Of a stretch of 64,000 nucleotides of DNA, positions 17,629-25,689 are shown in pieces. Numbering within the stretch: position 1 is the stretch's first letter; the number at the start of each line of letters is the position of its first letter. The position numbers and the translations under genes were made by a program. Under the pieces are notes generated by a model. That model was given only the letters and a program-made list of their open reading frames with translations. It was not told where the DNA came from and made no database searches. The stretch lies in NCBI RefSeq assembly GCF_001542915.1, contig NZ_LNNH01000004.1, positions 1-64,000 on the forward strand. Reading direction: 5' to 3'. This stretch comes from Peribacillus simplex (GTDB lineage: Bacteria; Bacillota; Bacilli; Bacillales; DSM-1321).

Positions 17629-18173
17629 ATGAATAAAATAGATAGACGAATAGTCAAGTCACAAGCAGCCATTCAACCGGCATTTCTGGAAATGCTGATA
17701 AATCAAGGATTTAACGATATTACCGTGAAGAATATTACGGAAAAAGCTAAAATTGGCAGAATAACATTTTACTTGCATTACATGGATAAGTTTGATCTAT
17801 TGAATAAGATTGTGGATGTCCATTTAAAACGGTTGAGAGTAATATGTTATCAAAAACAAAGCAAAGGATTCATAGAAGGTACGATTATCTGGTTCGAGTA
17901 TTTTCAGGATCATAAATCTTTTTTTGCCTCCATTTTCAGAAGTAATGGCCCCTTATCATTTCGAAAAAAAATATTGTCATTCATCATGGGTGAGGTGGAT
18001 AAAAAGCTTAATGCAAATGCAGCTTTGAACCAGAATATCAATAAAAATATCGTTTGAAATATTTAGGAACAGCTGTCATGGGTGTAATGGAATCTTATGT
18101 GTTGGAAGAAATTGATGGTGATATGGAATCTTTGGCCAAGCAAGTGGGCAAGATGCTCAAAAGAAATATATAA
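17629..18173 (+). pseudogene. TetR-family regulator, frameshifted near the C-terminus
   Basis: The first 142 codons (17629-18057) give a TetR helix-turn-helix (FNDITVKNITEKAKIGRITFYLHYMDK) and most of the ligand domain, then hit TGA. The next frame continues immediately with KYLGTAVMGVMESYVLEEID... to a stop at 18171-18173, which is the expected C-terminal helix of the TetR_C_7-like group. A one-base indel near 18045-18060 therefore breaks the gene. The DNA-binding part is intact and preceded by AAAAGGAG, so a truncated protein could still bind DNA. A sequencing error is the alternative. Confidence 0.75.
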
Positions 18174-18191
18174 ATAGGTGAGGGGATTGTT

Positions 18192-18653
18192 ATGAAAATA
18201 AGTCAAACGAAGGACTTCCAATTGGTGGCTAAATTAAATGAATATGTGCACGGTTTACACTCGAATTTATATCCTGCCCATTTTAAGGAATATAATCATG
18301 AGAATGTGAAGGCTGGTTTCAAAAGCCTCTTTCAAAACGAACGTTTCATTTTCCTGCTGGTGGAAGATGATGGCGAAGCGGTAGGCTATGCATGGATAGA
18401 GACAAGGGAATATCCCGAAAATCCATTTAAAAAAGCTTATAAGTCCGTTTATGTACATCAAATCAGCATAGTCGATACGAAAAGGAATAAGGGATATGGG
18501 TCAAGCCTTATGAAACGGATAGAAGAAATTGCCATCGAGAAGGGAATAGATGTATTGGAATTGGATTATTGGTCAGGGAACAGTGTGGCAAAGCAGTTTT
18601 ATCAAAACCAAGATTTTACAAAATACAGGGAATTTGTGCATAAACAGTTGTGA
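18192..18653 (+). CDS. GNAT-family N-acetyltransferase
   Basis: 153 residues. The acetyl-CoA-binding motif A is present as VDTKRNKGYGSSLMKRIEEIA (R-x-x-G-x-G/S), preceded by a beta strand YVHQISIV and followed by LELDYWSGNSVAKQFYQNQDF, the typical GNAT C-terminal region. It transfers an acetyl group to an unknown amine. GTGAGGGG precedes the start by about 6 nt, and it lies 18 nt after the broken TetR frame, so both were probably one transcript. Confidence 0.88.
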   Translation: MKISQTKDFQLVAKLNEYVHGLHSNLYPAHFKEYNHENVKAGFKSLFQNERFIFLLVEDDGEAVGYAWIETREYPENPFKKAYKSVYVHQISIVDTKRNKGYGSSLMKRIEEIAIEKGIDVLELDYWSGNSVAKQFYQNQDFTKYREFVHKQL

Positions 18654-18974
18654 CGATATTGTCAAGCATTGGGTGTATAGAAAGGATTCAACGTAGCTAT
18701 GATAAATTAAACAACCAAAAACTTTTCCGATAGTGACTGAAACATTAAAATATTAGAATGCATGGTATGTATGGGGGGGGACCTTCTTAATAAATGAAGG
18801 AGGCTCTTCTGCTTGAGCTAACGGATGCGTTGCCTTTTAAACAGCTATCGAGGGCAGGATAGTACAAAAACCGATATTCGTGTAAAATTTTTTTCGGAAG
18901 GAATTGGTCATTCGAGTACGTGAAGACCTCACATCAGCGACCTGGAAACCTATATTTACAGCTGCTATGTGGTA
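18654..18974. other. Intergenic region, probable decayed sequence
   Basis: About 320 nt with a G8 tract at 18773-18780 and short peptide-like stretches in shifting frames. No intact gene or RNA was recognised. Together with the PadR-like remnant that follows, it looks like worn coding DNA. Confidence 0.35.
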
Positions 18975-19085
18975 ATGAATGGCGATGTAATCATGGAAAA
19001 AACAAAAGAGGAAGTAAAAGGTCCCCCAAAAAAGCTGTATACAATGGAGATAGCCCGTAAAAAAATAATCAGAGTATCGTGTTGA
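18975..19085 (+). pseudogene. PadR-like regulator, fragment
   Basis: A 36-codon open stretch includes VKGPPKKLYTMEIARKK, which aligns by eye with MGPPRKFYSLNDAGREE of the intact PadR gene 215 nt downstream (the winged-helix end of PadR proteins). No upstream helix-turn-helix can be followed in frame. It is read as the tail of a dead PadR paralogue; the match is short. Confidence 0.3.
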
Positions 19086-19110
19086 CAGTGCATCTACTGA
19101 GTGATACGAT
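19082..19110 (+). promoter_or_regulatory. Candidate promoter of the PadR operon
   Basis: TTGACA (19082-19087) and TACGAT (19105-19110) with a 17-nt spacer. It is followed within 15 nt by ATACATGTAG and AGTCACACTA. The -10 is weak (4 of 6), which suits a regulated promoter. A second promoter closer to 19270 is possible. Confidence 0.4.
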
Positions 19111-19122
19111 ATACATGTAGTA

Positions 19123-19132
19123 AGTCACACTA
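19123..19132 (+). promoter_or_regulatory. Recurring AGTCANACTA motif, copy 1
   Basis: AGTCACACTA recurs identically at 20128-20137 and as AGTCAGACTA at 19271-19280, each in the spacer ahead of a gene of this operon. Candidate PadR-operator half-sites. Confidence 0.4.
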
Positions 19133-19270
19133 GATACCAACGCGACTGAATCGTTAGGCTGCAAATAAATCGATTTTACCATGCACATGTATACTCATTA
19201 CTGAATAGCATATCATTAGAAAAGCTATACAGTGAAAAATTTTCCTCGGTACTGAGTTATACTTAATATA

Positions 19271-19280
19271 AGTCAGACTA
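19271..19280 (+). promoter_or_regulatory. Recurring AGTCANACTA motif, copy 2
   Basis: AGTCAGACTA lies directly before AGTAGAGGAG, the ribosome-site region of the PadR gene. Binding here would cover the start of the message. Confidence 0.4.
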
Positions 19281-19299
19281 AGTAGAGGAGGCTCTGAAC

Positions 19300-19620
19300 A
19301 TGGAAAATTTAACTGAAATGCTGAAGGGGTCGCTGGAAGGCTGCGTGCTCGAAATCATCAGCCGCCACGAAACTTATGGCTACGAGATTACCCGCCGCCT
19401 CAACGAGCTTGGGTTCACTGAAGTCGTGGAAGGGACGGTCTACACCATCCTCGTTCGCTTAGAAAAGAAAAAACTGGTGAACATAGAAAAGAAACCGTCA
19501 GATATGGGACCGCCCCGCAAGTTTTATTCACTTAATGATGCCGGCCGCGAGGAACTTGAATTGTTTTGGGAAAAATGGGCTTTTGTTTCCTCAAAAATCA
19601 ACGTCTTAAAGTCAATTTAG
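19300..19620 (+). CDS. PadR-family transcriptional regulator
   Basis: 106 residues, a compact PadR winged helix: LEGCVLEIISRHETYGYEITRRL is the recognition helix region, GTVYTILVRLEKKKLV the helix-turn-wing, and MGPPRKFYSLNDAGREEL the wing and start of the dimerisation helix. PadR proteins repress exporters and detoxification genes and release DNA on drug binding. GAGGAGG lies 10 nt ahead of the ATG. It leads an operon with a DUF1048 gene and an ABC exporter, a common arrangement for drug-responsive units. Confidence 0.92.
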   Translation: MENLTEMLKGSLEGCVLEIISRHETYGYEITRRLNELGFTEVVEGTVYTILVRLEKKKLVNIEKKPSDMGPPRKFYSLNDAGREELELFWEKWAFVSSKINVLKSI

Positions 19621-19688
19621 CATCATATAGTATTCCGTACGATATTAAGGTGATTTGTTCAGCTTTATAAAATAGGAGGAAAAATAAC

Positions 19689-20042
19689 ATGATGGAAATG
19701 TTCAAAAAAATGATTGGTGATAAAAGAGAATACAAGGTGATGATGGCGCGGGTCGATGCCCTTCCGGAGGATTACCAGTTTGTATTTAAGAAAATTCAAG
19801 CCTACATGTGGAATTTCTCAGCTGGTAACGGGATGGATATGCTTCGCATGCAGTATGAATTAATCGATTTGTTCGAAGCTGGTGCAGCAGAAGGCAGGCA
19901 GGTACTGGAAATAACAGGGGATGACGTGGCGTCCTTTGCCGACGAACTAGTGGCAAACGCTAAAACCTATGTCGCCAAATATCGTGAAGATTTAAATGCG
20001 ACTATCGTTAATCGATTGGGAAAAAATAAATTTAATAAATGA
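19689..20042 (+). CDS. DUF1048-family protein
   Basis: 117 residues, all helical, with no signal or membrane segment. The N-terminus (MFKKMIGDKREYKVMMARVDALPEDYQFVFKKIQAYMW) and the later FADELV segment fit DUF1048, small cytoplasmic proteins usually encoded beside PadR regulators and ABC exporters. The molecular role is not known. GGAGG precedes the start by 8-9 nt; a second ATG one codon later is equally possible. It lies 68 nt after padR. Confidence 0.85.
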   Translation: MMEMFKKMIGDKREYKVMMARVDALPEDYQFVFKKIQAYMWNFSAGNGMDMLRMQYELIDLFEAGAAEGRQVLEITGDDVASFADELVANAKTYVAKYREDLNATIVNRLGKNKFNK

Positions 20043-20111
20043 TATGGACTGAATAGCTGATTGAGAATGTGTATTGCCTTTGCTATTCAGTTATATTTTC
20101 AATCAGTAGTA

Positions 20112-20137
20112 AGTCATACAGATTATCAGTCACACTA
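20112..20137 (+). promoter_or_regulatory. Recurring AGTCANACTA motif, copies 3 and 4
   Basis: AGTCATACAG (20112-20121) and AGTCACACTA (20128-20137) lie about 100 nt ahead of the ABC ATPase gene, followed by AATAGAGGAG as in copy 2. This suggests an extra regulated start between DUF1048 and the exporter genes. Confidence 0.4.
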
Positions 20138-20236
20138 AATAGAGGAGCATAGGCAAACTAGCTCCGCAGGACGCGTTACGGATGATTACGGATATCTCTG
20201 GCGGTCTTGCCGAGCTGATTATAAGGAGGAAAAAGT

Positions 20237-20998
20237 ATGGAACATGCAGTGATTTCTGTAAAAGGGCTAAAAAAATCCTTTAAAGGCAAGGAAGTCTTAA
20301 AGGGGGTCGACCTTGAGGTGCAGCGTGGAGAAATTTTCGCATTGCTGGGCTCAAATGGAGCGGGCAAGACGACGACGGTCAATATTCTCTCGACACTATT
20401 GAAGGGCGATGGCGGCGAAGTAGATATTTGCGGTCATGATGTCCAGCGTCAACCGGATCATGTTCGCCAAAGCATCAGCCTGACAGGACAGTTCTCAGCT
20501 TTAGACGGTATGCTCACAGGGCGGGAAAACCTGATGATGATAGCCAAATTGCGGGGGATTTCCAATCCTGCCCTTGTCGCCGACGATTTGCTTGCAAGAT
20601 TCAGCCTGACCGATGCGGCCAACCGCCGCGCGGACAAATATTCCGGCGGGATGAAGCGCCGGCTTGACATTGCCATGAGCCTGATCGGGACGCCTGCAGT
20701 CATTTTCCTCGACGAACCGACGACAGGGCTTGACCCCGAAGCGCGTATAGAAGTCTGGGATACTGTCAAGGAGCTTGCTGGCGGCGGCACGACCATCTTA
20801 CTCACGACCCAATATCTGGAGGAAGCCGAACAATTGGCCGATCGCATCGCCATCCTTCATGGCGGAAAAATCATCTCGACCGGCACCCTTACCGAACTCA
20901 AAGAGATGTTCCCGCCAGCGAAAGTGGAGTATATCGAGAAGCAGCCGACATTGGAGGAAATTTTCCTCGCGATCATCGGCAAAAAGGAGGAGATGTAA
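20237..20998 (+). CDS. ABC transporter ATP-binding protein (DrrA-type exporter)
   Basis: 253 residues. Walker A GSNGAGKTT (38-46), signature YSGGMKRR (135-142), Walker B VIFLDEP (155-161) and the H-loop region LLTTQYLEEAEQLADRI are all intact. The short C-terminal extension ending KQPTLEEIFLAIIG is typical of DrrA-like drug or antibiotic exporters. ATAAGGAGG lies 8 nt upstream. It is four bases or fewer from the permease gene, with which it forms an ABC-2 exporter. GC content and codon use look higher than in the flanking genes, which fits acquisition by transfer (judged by eye). Confidence 0.93.
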   Translation: MEHAVISVKGLKKSFKGKEVLKGVDLEVQRGEIFALLGSNGAGKTTTVNILSTLLKGDGGEVDICGHDVQRQPDHVRQSISLTGQFSALDGMLTGRENLMMIAKLRGISNPALVADDLLARFSLTDAANRRADKYSGGMKRRLDIAMSLIGTPAVIFLDEPTTGLDPEARIEVWDTVKELAGGGTTILLTTQYLEEAEQLADRIAILHGGKIISTGTLTELKEMFPPAKVEYIEKQPTLEEIFLAIIGKKEEM

Positions 20999-21748
20999 AT
21001 GAAACGTAAAACAGGGGTATTGCTAGGGCGTTTAATGCGTAACATCATGCGCAGCCCGGATACGATCATCACGGTCGCAATTACGCCGATCATGATGATG
21101 CTGCTATTTGTCTATGTATTTGGCGGCGCCATTAAGGCCGGCACGGATAACTATGTCAATTATCTATTGCCGGGAATCTTGCTGATGGCCATCGCCTCAG
21201 GCGTCGCTTACACTTCCGTGCGTCTGTTTACGGATGTAAAGAGCGGGCTGATGGCGCGTTTCCTTACCATGCCCATAAAGCGCTCGTCAATATTGTGGGC
21301 ACACGTGTTGACCTCGCTTGTTTCCAATGCGCTTACCATCGTGGTGGTCATCCTCGTTGCACTCTTGATGGGCTTCCGGTCCAACGCCGGAATTCTCGAT
21401 TGGCTCGCGGTAGCCGGGATACTCGGGCTGTTTACATTGGCGCTGACATGGCTGGCGATCATTCCCGGACTGACAGCGGGGTCCATGGAAGGGGCTACAG
21501 CCTACTCGTACCCGCTGATTTTCCTCCCGTTTATCAGTTCGGCTTTTGTCCCCACCGAAACCATGCCGAAAATTGTCCGTGCGTTCGCTGAGAACCAGCC
21601 CGTGACATCAATCGTGAATTCGATACGTGCCCTTTTGTATGAAGGATCTGTTGGTAACGGAATCTGGATCGCGATTGCCTGGTGCGTCGGCACCATGGTC
21701 GTCGCTTATTTCTTCGCCAGTATAGTATTTAAACGTCAGGTAGGGTAA
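20999..21748 (+). CDS. ABC-2 type transporter permease (DrrB-type)
   Basis: 249 residues with six hydrophobic segments and the ABC-2 signature region in the second half (PLIFLPFISSAFVPTETMPKIVRAFAENQPVTSIVNSIRALL). It forms the membrane channel for the preceding ATPase and probably exports a hydrophobic drug or peptide. The ATG follows the ATPase stop directly, with AAGGAGGAG inside the upstream gene end, so the two are translationally coupled. Confidence 0.92.
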   Translation: MKRKTGVLLGRLMRNIMRSPDTIITVAITPIMMMLLFVYVFGGAIKAGTDNYVNYLLPGILLMAIASGVAYTSVRLFTDVKSGLMARFLTMPIKRSSILWAHVLTSLVSNALTIVVVILVALLMGFRSNAGILDWLAVAGILGLFTLALTWLAIIPGLTAGSMEGATAYSYPLIFLPFISSAFVPTETMPKIVRAFAENQPVTSIVNSIRALLYEGSVGNGIWIAIAWCVGTMVVAYFFASIVFKRQVG

Positions 21749-21864
21749 GTGAACCATAAAGAAACGATCCGACTTACAAAACAATGGCATTTGTGTTACA
21801 TGCACGTGCTATCATCTGGAAGGCCGCTTTCATGGCGGCCAAACTGCATTGTTAACATTAGTAT

Positions 21865-21906
21865 CCATGGATTACATTTTCGCTAAAATGTAATCCATGG
21901 TTTTTT
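21865..21906 (+). terminator. Terminator of the PadR/ABC operon
   Basis: A 16-bp perfect stem (21865-21880 with 21885-21900) around CGCT is followed by six T residues. A shorter GGCCGC/GCGGCC hairpin at 21822-21840 without a T run precedes it. Confidence 0.92.
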
Positions 21907-22366
21907 CGATATAATAGCAATTTCCTAAATTCTCTGCGAGAAGGCTATAAATCTAACAGGTTCTCATTTTTTGCTTGTGCAACGAATGGAAGTGGTTATA
22001 TGCATATGAAAAAAAGGGGAATCCAGCAAAATCAAATTTTTCAATACATGGATTTACAACTAGCCTTGGTAAACGTAGAATAGACGGAAATAGTGCCAGC
22101 TGTCAGTTGAATTTTCACCTTGGTAAATGAGAAAGGAGCAATTTCGCTTGCTGGGCGCTTAGTATACCTATGGGACTTTATCCTTGCTTTGTTAGTAAGA
22201 CGAGATAACATTCATGAATCTATTTTCTTATTTGGGTTAGAGTAATGATGCACTTGTGTTCACATGGAATAAAAGGAACCGAGGTCTTTTTTTTTACCAT
22301 TTATTCGTGTGAACGAAAATGATGCAAATAGAAACGGTCGGGCTCTTAAGTAACAAAGGGCCTGTA
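21907..22366. other. Long leader/intergenic region before the KdpD-like gene
   Basis: About 460 nt without a supportable gene. It holds several short frames lacking ribosome sites and runs into the hairpin at 22367. A stretch near 22145-22200 could be worn coding sequence. No known riboswitch class was recognised here. Confidence 0.4.
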
Positions 22367-22415
22367 GGTGCAGGGCGGTCTTCTGGAGGTATTCCTGTAT
22401 GGCGGATACTGCACC
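22367..22415 (+). promoter_or_regulatory. Structured leader hairpin upstream of the KdpD-like gene
   Basis: GGTGCAG (22367-22373) pairs with CTGCACC (22409-22415) and encloses a second small hairpin (GGAGGTATTCC region). It sits about 110 nt ahead of the start codon. No T run follows. It could be a cis-acting RNA element; the class is not recognised. Confidence 0.3.
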
Positions 22416-22527
22416 AACATTGTAGTGTTCTGCACTAAAAAATGAAATGATGTATTGGAAGGTTCTGAGAATGAAAGGTGGTAAAGCTTTTTTTTCACAT
22501 AGTTTGAAGGAAAAGGAGCGAAAAAAA

Positions 22528-24885
22528 ATGGGAGAGAAGTTTCGCAGAAAATCACCAGAAGAATTTTTACAATCCATTCATAAAGTTCACCGTGGCCGCT
22601 TGAAAATCATTCTGGGGGCAGTGTCCGGATCTGGGAAGACTTATCATATGCTATTGGAAGGAAATGCATTAAAGAGAAAGGCGATTGATGTAGTAGTAGG
22701 GACAGTAAGTGCATCCGATCGCCCCAGAACCATTGAACAAATAGGGGCGTTAGAAAGAATTGCACCCATTGAGTGGATGGAGGGGGGGATCCTTAAACAA
22801 GATTTGGATATTGATTCCATCATTGAACGGAATGCTGAAGTTGTTCTTGTGGACGCCTTGGCCCATCGCAACCGTCCAGATGCCTCAAATAAGACTAGAT
22901 TAGATGATGTGCTAACGTTAATGAGCTACAACATAAGTGTCATCACAACGATTAACATCTATGAATTGGAGGGTGTGAAGGAGGTAGCTGAAAAGCTTTT
23001 GGGAGTGAGGGTTCAAGTGGACCAGTGCGTTCCAGATAATACGCTTGCAATGGCAGACGAGGTGAAGCTTCTGGACGTTACCCCGGAACAAATTCTTAAT
23101 CGCCTTCATGATGACTTAATCGAACAAAAAAAAGAAGCGAAAGGAAAAAGGGGGAAATTATTCAGACGAGATAATTTGGCCGTATTACGGGAGCTTTCCC
23201 TCCGTTTTTTAGCTGGAGAGGTTAATGACGAATTAGATGATTACCGTGAACAACAAGGATTGATAGGGCCATCTGGTGCTTCTGAGCGAGTCCTTGTTTC
23301 CGTCCAATACCATTGGAATGGATCCATTCTCATACGGCGCGGGCAACAAATGGCAAAACGCCTGGGCGGGGAGTTATATGTGGTGTGTCTTTATTCTCCC
23401 ATTAAGAAATTGTCAAAGGAGGAGGGAACCTTCAGGAGATCTATTAAAAAGCTGGTACATAAAATAGGTGGGGAATTTGAAGAACGTCCCCTTGCAGGAG
23501 AGGATGTAGCTGGGGAAATAGTAGATTATGCAACTGAGAAAAATGTTACAAGAATCGTAATGGGTCAATCGAAACGAAGCCTTTGGGAGGAAATCATTCA
23601 CGGATCGATCATTAATAAGATACTTCAAAAAAGCCGAAATATTGATGTTTTTATCGTCGCTGACCGAACGGGGAAAAATGGTGAAAGGGTGATCCCGGCC
23701 AAGTGGAATGAACATAATCGGAATCCATATCGCCGCCTGTCAAATGAAGAGGTAATAGATCATATTGATAAGATCCGCCAGGGGCAATTGAACGTGTATA
23801 TCGGGGCTGCGCCAGGTGTTGGCAAAACTTATACGATGCTCCGTGAGGCAAACGAACTAAAAAGGAAGGGGATAGATATTGTAATTGGGTTTCTTGAAAC
23901 GCATGGAAGAGAGGATACGTTTGAACAAATCGGCACATTAGAACTAATTCCGAGAAGGAAAATACAATATAAAAATGTAGTGCTGGAAGAAATGGATACA
24001 GACGCGATTTTAAAAAGGAAACCTGAGGTTGTTCTTGTTGACGAATTGGCTCATACAAACGTACCTGGAAGTATGTATAAAAAACGTCACCAGGATGTCG
24101 AAACAATTTTGAAAGCGGGCATTTCCGTTATATCCACTATGAACATTCAACATCTGGAAAGCTTAAACGATAGTGTCGAACAAATTACTGGAGTCCGCGT
24201 TCGTGAAACAGTACCGGATCATATCCTGCATATCGCAAAAGAGATTGAACTTATTGACATGTCACCAATTGGCTTGCAGCAACGAATGCTGGAAGGGAAT
24301 ATTTATGCTAAAGATAAAATTGATCAAGCTCTAAGCAATTTTTTCAAAACGGGCAATTTGATAGCTCTGCGTGAATTAGCTTTACGTGAGGTAGCTGATG
24401 ATGTGGACGAAAGGCTTGAGTCATGGGAAAGAAAGCGGACCTTAAGGGGACCTTGGAGAAAGCAGGAGGTTATTTTTGTTTGTGTTAATTTGCGTCCGGA
24501 TAGTGAACGTTTAATTCGGCGGGGCTTCCGTATTGCCTATCGGTTAAAAGCACACTGGTTCGTCGCTTACGTTAAGGATCATTCGCCTCTAAAAGAGGAG
24601 GAGGAAAAAACATTGGAAAAACTAAAAATATTGACGGAACGGCTTGGGGGGGATTTCAACATGTATGAAACGCATCATCGACGAAAAGTAGTTGGGGAGG
24701 TGGTTAAACGATTATATGAAAAAAATGCGACACAGGTTATAATCGGACAATCTGCCCGGAAAAGGCTGGAAGAAATCATGAAAGGATCGGTTGTACAAAA
24801 ATTGCTTCGTGCGGTTCGCCATTTGGATGTATTGGTGGTTGCCGATCATAAACCAGAAATGGTTGAAAAACTTAAAGAACCTTAA
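22528..24885 (+). CDS. KdpD-like non-kinase potassium sensor, two tandem KdpD-USP modules
   Basis: 785 residues, cytoplasmic, with no membrane helices and no histidine-kinase domain. Module 1 (about 1-380) has Walker A GAVSGSGKT (30-38), a degenerate Walker B region VVLVDALAHRN (105-115) and a USP domain from about 253 with MGQSKRSLWEEIIHGS. Module 2 (about 401-775) has a canonical Walker A GAAPGVGKT (426-434), VVLVDELAHTN (501-511), NIQHLESLND and RVRETVPD, then a second USP with IGQSARKRLEEIMKGS. In ordinary KdpD this region senses K+/c-di-AMP and ATP and precedes four helices and a kinase. The start at 22528 is set by AAAAGGAG 9 nt upstream. It precedes the kdpFABC genes; no kdpE is present. 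Confidence 0.9.
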   Translation: MGEKFRRKSPEEFLQSIHKVHRGRLKIILGAVSGSGKTYHMLLEGNALKRKAIDVVVGTVSASDRPRTIEQIGALERIAPIEWMEGGILKQDLDIDSIIERNAEVVLVDALAHRNRPDASNKTRLDDVLTLMSYNISVITTINIYELEGVKEVAEKLLGVRVQVDQCVPDNTLAMADEVKLLDVTPEQILNRLHDDLIEQKKEAKGKRGKLFRRDNLAVLRELSLRFLAGEVNDELDDYREQQGLIGPSGASERVLVSVQYHWNGSILIRRGQQMAKRLGGELYVVCLYSPIKKLSKEEGTFRRSIKKLVHKIGGEFEERPLAGEDVAGEIVDYATEKNVTRIVMGQSKRSLWEEIIHGSIINKILQKSRNIDVFIVADRTGKNGERVIPAKWNEHNRNPYRRLSNEEVIDHIDKIRQGQLNVYIGAAPGVGKTYTMLREANELKRKGIDIVIGFLETHGREDTFEQIGTLELIPRRKIQYKNVVLEEMDTDAILKRKPEVVLVDELAHTNVPGSMYKKRHQDVETILKAGISVISTMNIQHLESLNDSVEQITGVRVRETVPDHILHIAKEIELIDMSPIGLQQRMLEGNIYAKDKIDQALSNFFKTGNLIALRELALREVADDVDERLESWERKRTLRGPWRKQEVIFVCVNLRPDSERLIRRGFRIAYRLKAHWFVAYVKDHSPLKEEEEKTLEKLKILTERLGGDFNMYETHHRRKVVGEVVKRLYEKNATQVIIGQSARKRLEEIMKGSVVQKLLRAVRHLDVLVVADHKPEMVEKLKEP

Positions 24886-24960
24886 TAATGCAATTACGGA
24901 AATCGAATTCCTTAATTAGGGAGGGATGTAACCTGTGTGGGAATACACATAGTATTAACA

Positions 24961-24995
24961 ACAAACCCAGTTGATTATCATTCTGGGTTTGTTTG
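24961..24995 (+). terminator. Terminator of the KdpD-like gene
   Basis: ACAAACCCAG (24961-24970) pairs with CTGGGTTTGT (24983-24992), followed by a short T stretch, 75 nt past the stop codon. Confidence 0.75.
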
Positions 24996-25036
24996 AATTG
25001 GTAATTTGGGGTGTTGCGGAAGAGGAAGGGTCAAAA

Positions 25037-25411
25037 TTATGCCTTGGATTCTAAGAATTTTTCAAGGTCTCTATCTACAATGAACACTTCCAGTCTTTCC
25101 TCCGTTTTCGTGCTGATATCACTATGGCTGGAAAGAACGTTGCAATTCGTCAGCCGATTCACGATCTCCTCAAAATCCTTACTGTACATTTCCCTTAACA
25201 CCTGCCTCATTTCTTTGACTAGCCTCCGCCCGGTATCTTGGGAAACAAGGTGTTTTTCTTCCACAGTCAGCACTCCCTTAAAACGGGTAATGACCATATC
25301 CTGTACAATGTATGTTTTCGCTTCTTGAGGACCTCGGCCCATAAGCTCTCGCTGAAATGTTATAAAGGCTGCACTTATTTCTGCCTCTAGTTTCTTTTTG
25401 GAATTCACCAT
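25037..25411 (-). CDS. DUF2294 / MpsC-family protein
   Basis: 124 residues. The order of conserved segments (GRGPQEAKTYIVQDMVITRFKGVLT, then a basic helix, then ERLEVFIVDRDLE) fits DUF2294 (PF10057), named for MpsC of a Na+-linked membrane-potential system; B. subtilis YbcI is a relative as I recall. There is no membrane helix, so any role in ion transport would need partners. The start at 25411 is set by GGGGAGA 4-5 nt upstream; an upstream extension is open but lacks a site. It is convergent with the KdpD-like gene and divergent from the c-di-AMP riboswitch. Confidence 0.8.
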   Translation of the reverse strand: MVNSKKKLEAEISAAFITFQRELMGRGPQEAKTYIVQDMVITRFKGVLTVEEKHLVSQDTGRRLVKEMRQVLREMYSKDFEEIVNRLTNCNVLSSHSDISTKTEERLEVFIVDRDLEKFLESKA

Positions 25412-25689
25412 ATTGTCTCCCCTGCTTTTCTCCCAATTTATGCAACTTATCATAATGTCCGGCCTGAGTCTTGTCAATAACATTCGAAAAAATGATTCTT
25501 AACTTGAAATAGTAAGATTTATAAAGAAAATAAGTTTTTTTAAACGAGAAAATTAGTGTTATCATAAGGAAACATTAGGAAAAATGAGAATATTATAGAA
25601 TAAGTGGGCAAACTGGTCTTATTCGCCCCAAAATGCCAATTTACAAGTGGCAGGTAACGAGCTTAGAATAACAACATATTCAACACCAA

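Noticed and set aside
20161..20236. Coding-looking stretch before the ABC ATPase (LAPQDALRMITDISGGLAELI)
   Set aside because: No start signal, and it runs out of frame into the ATPase ribosome site. It may be a trace of a deletion but cannot be supported as a gene.
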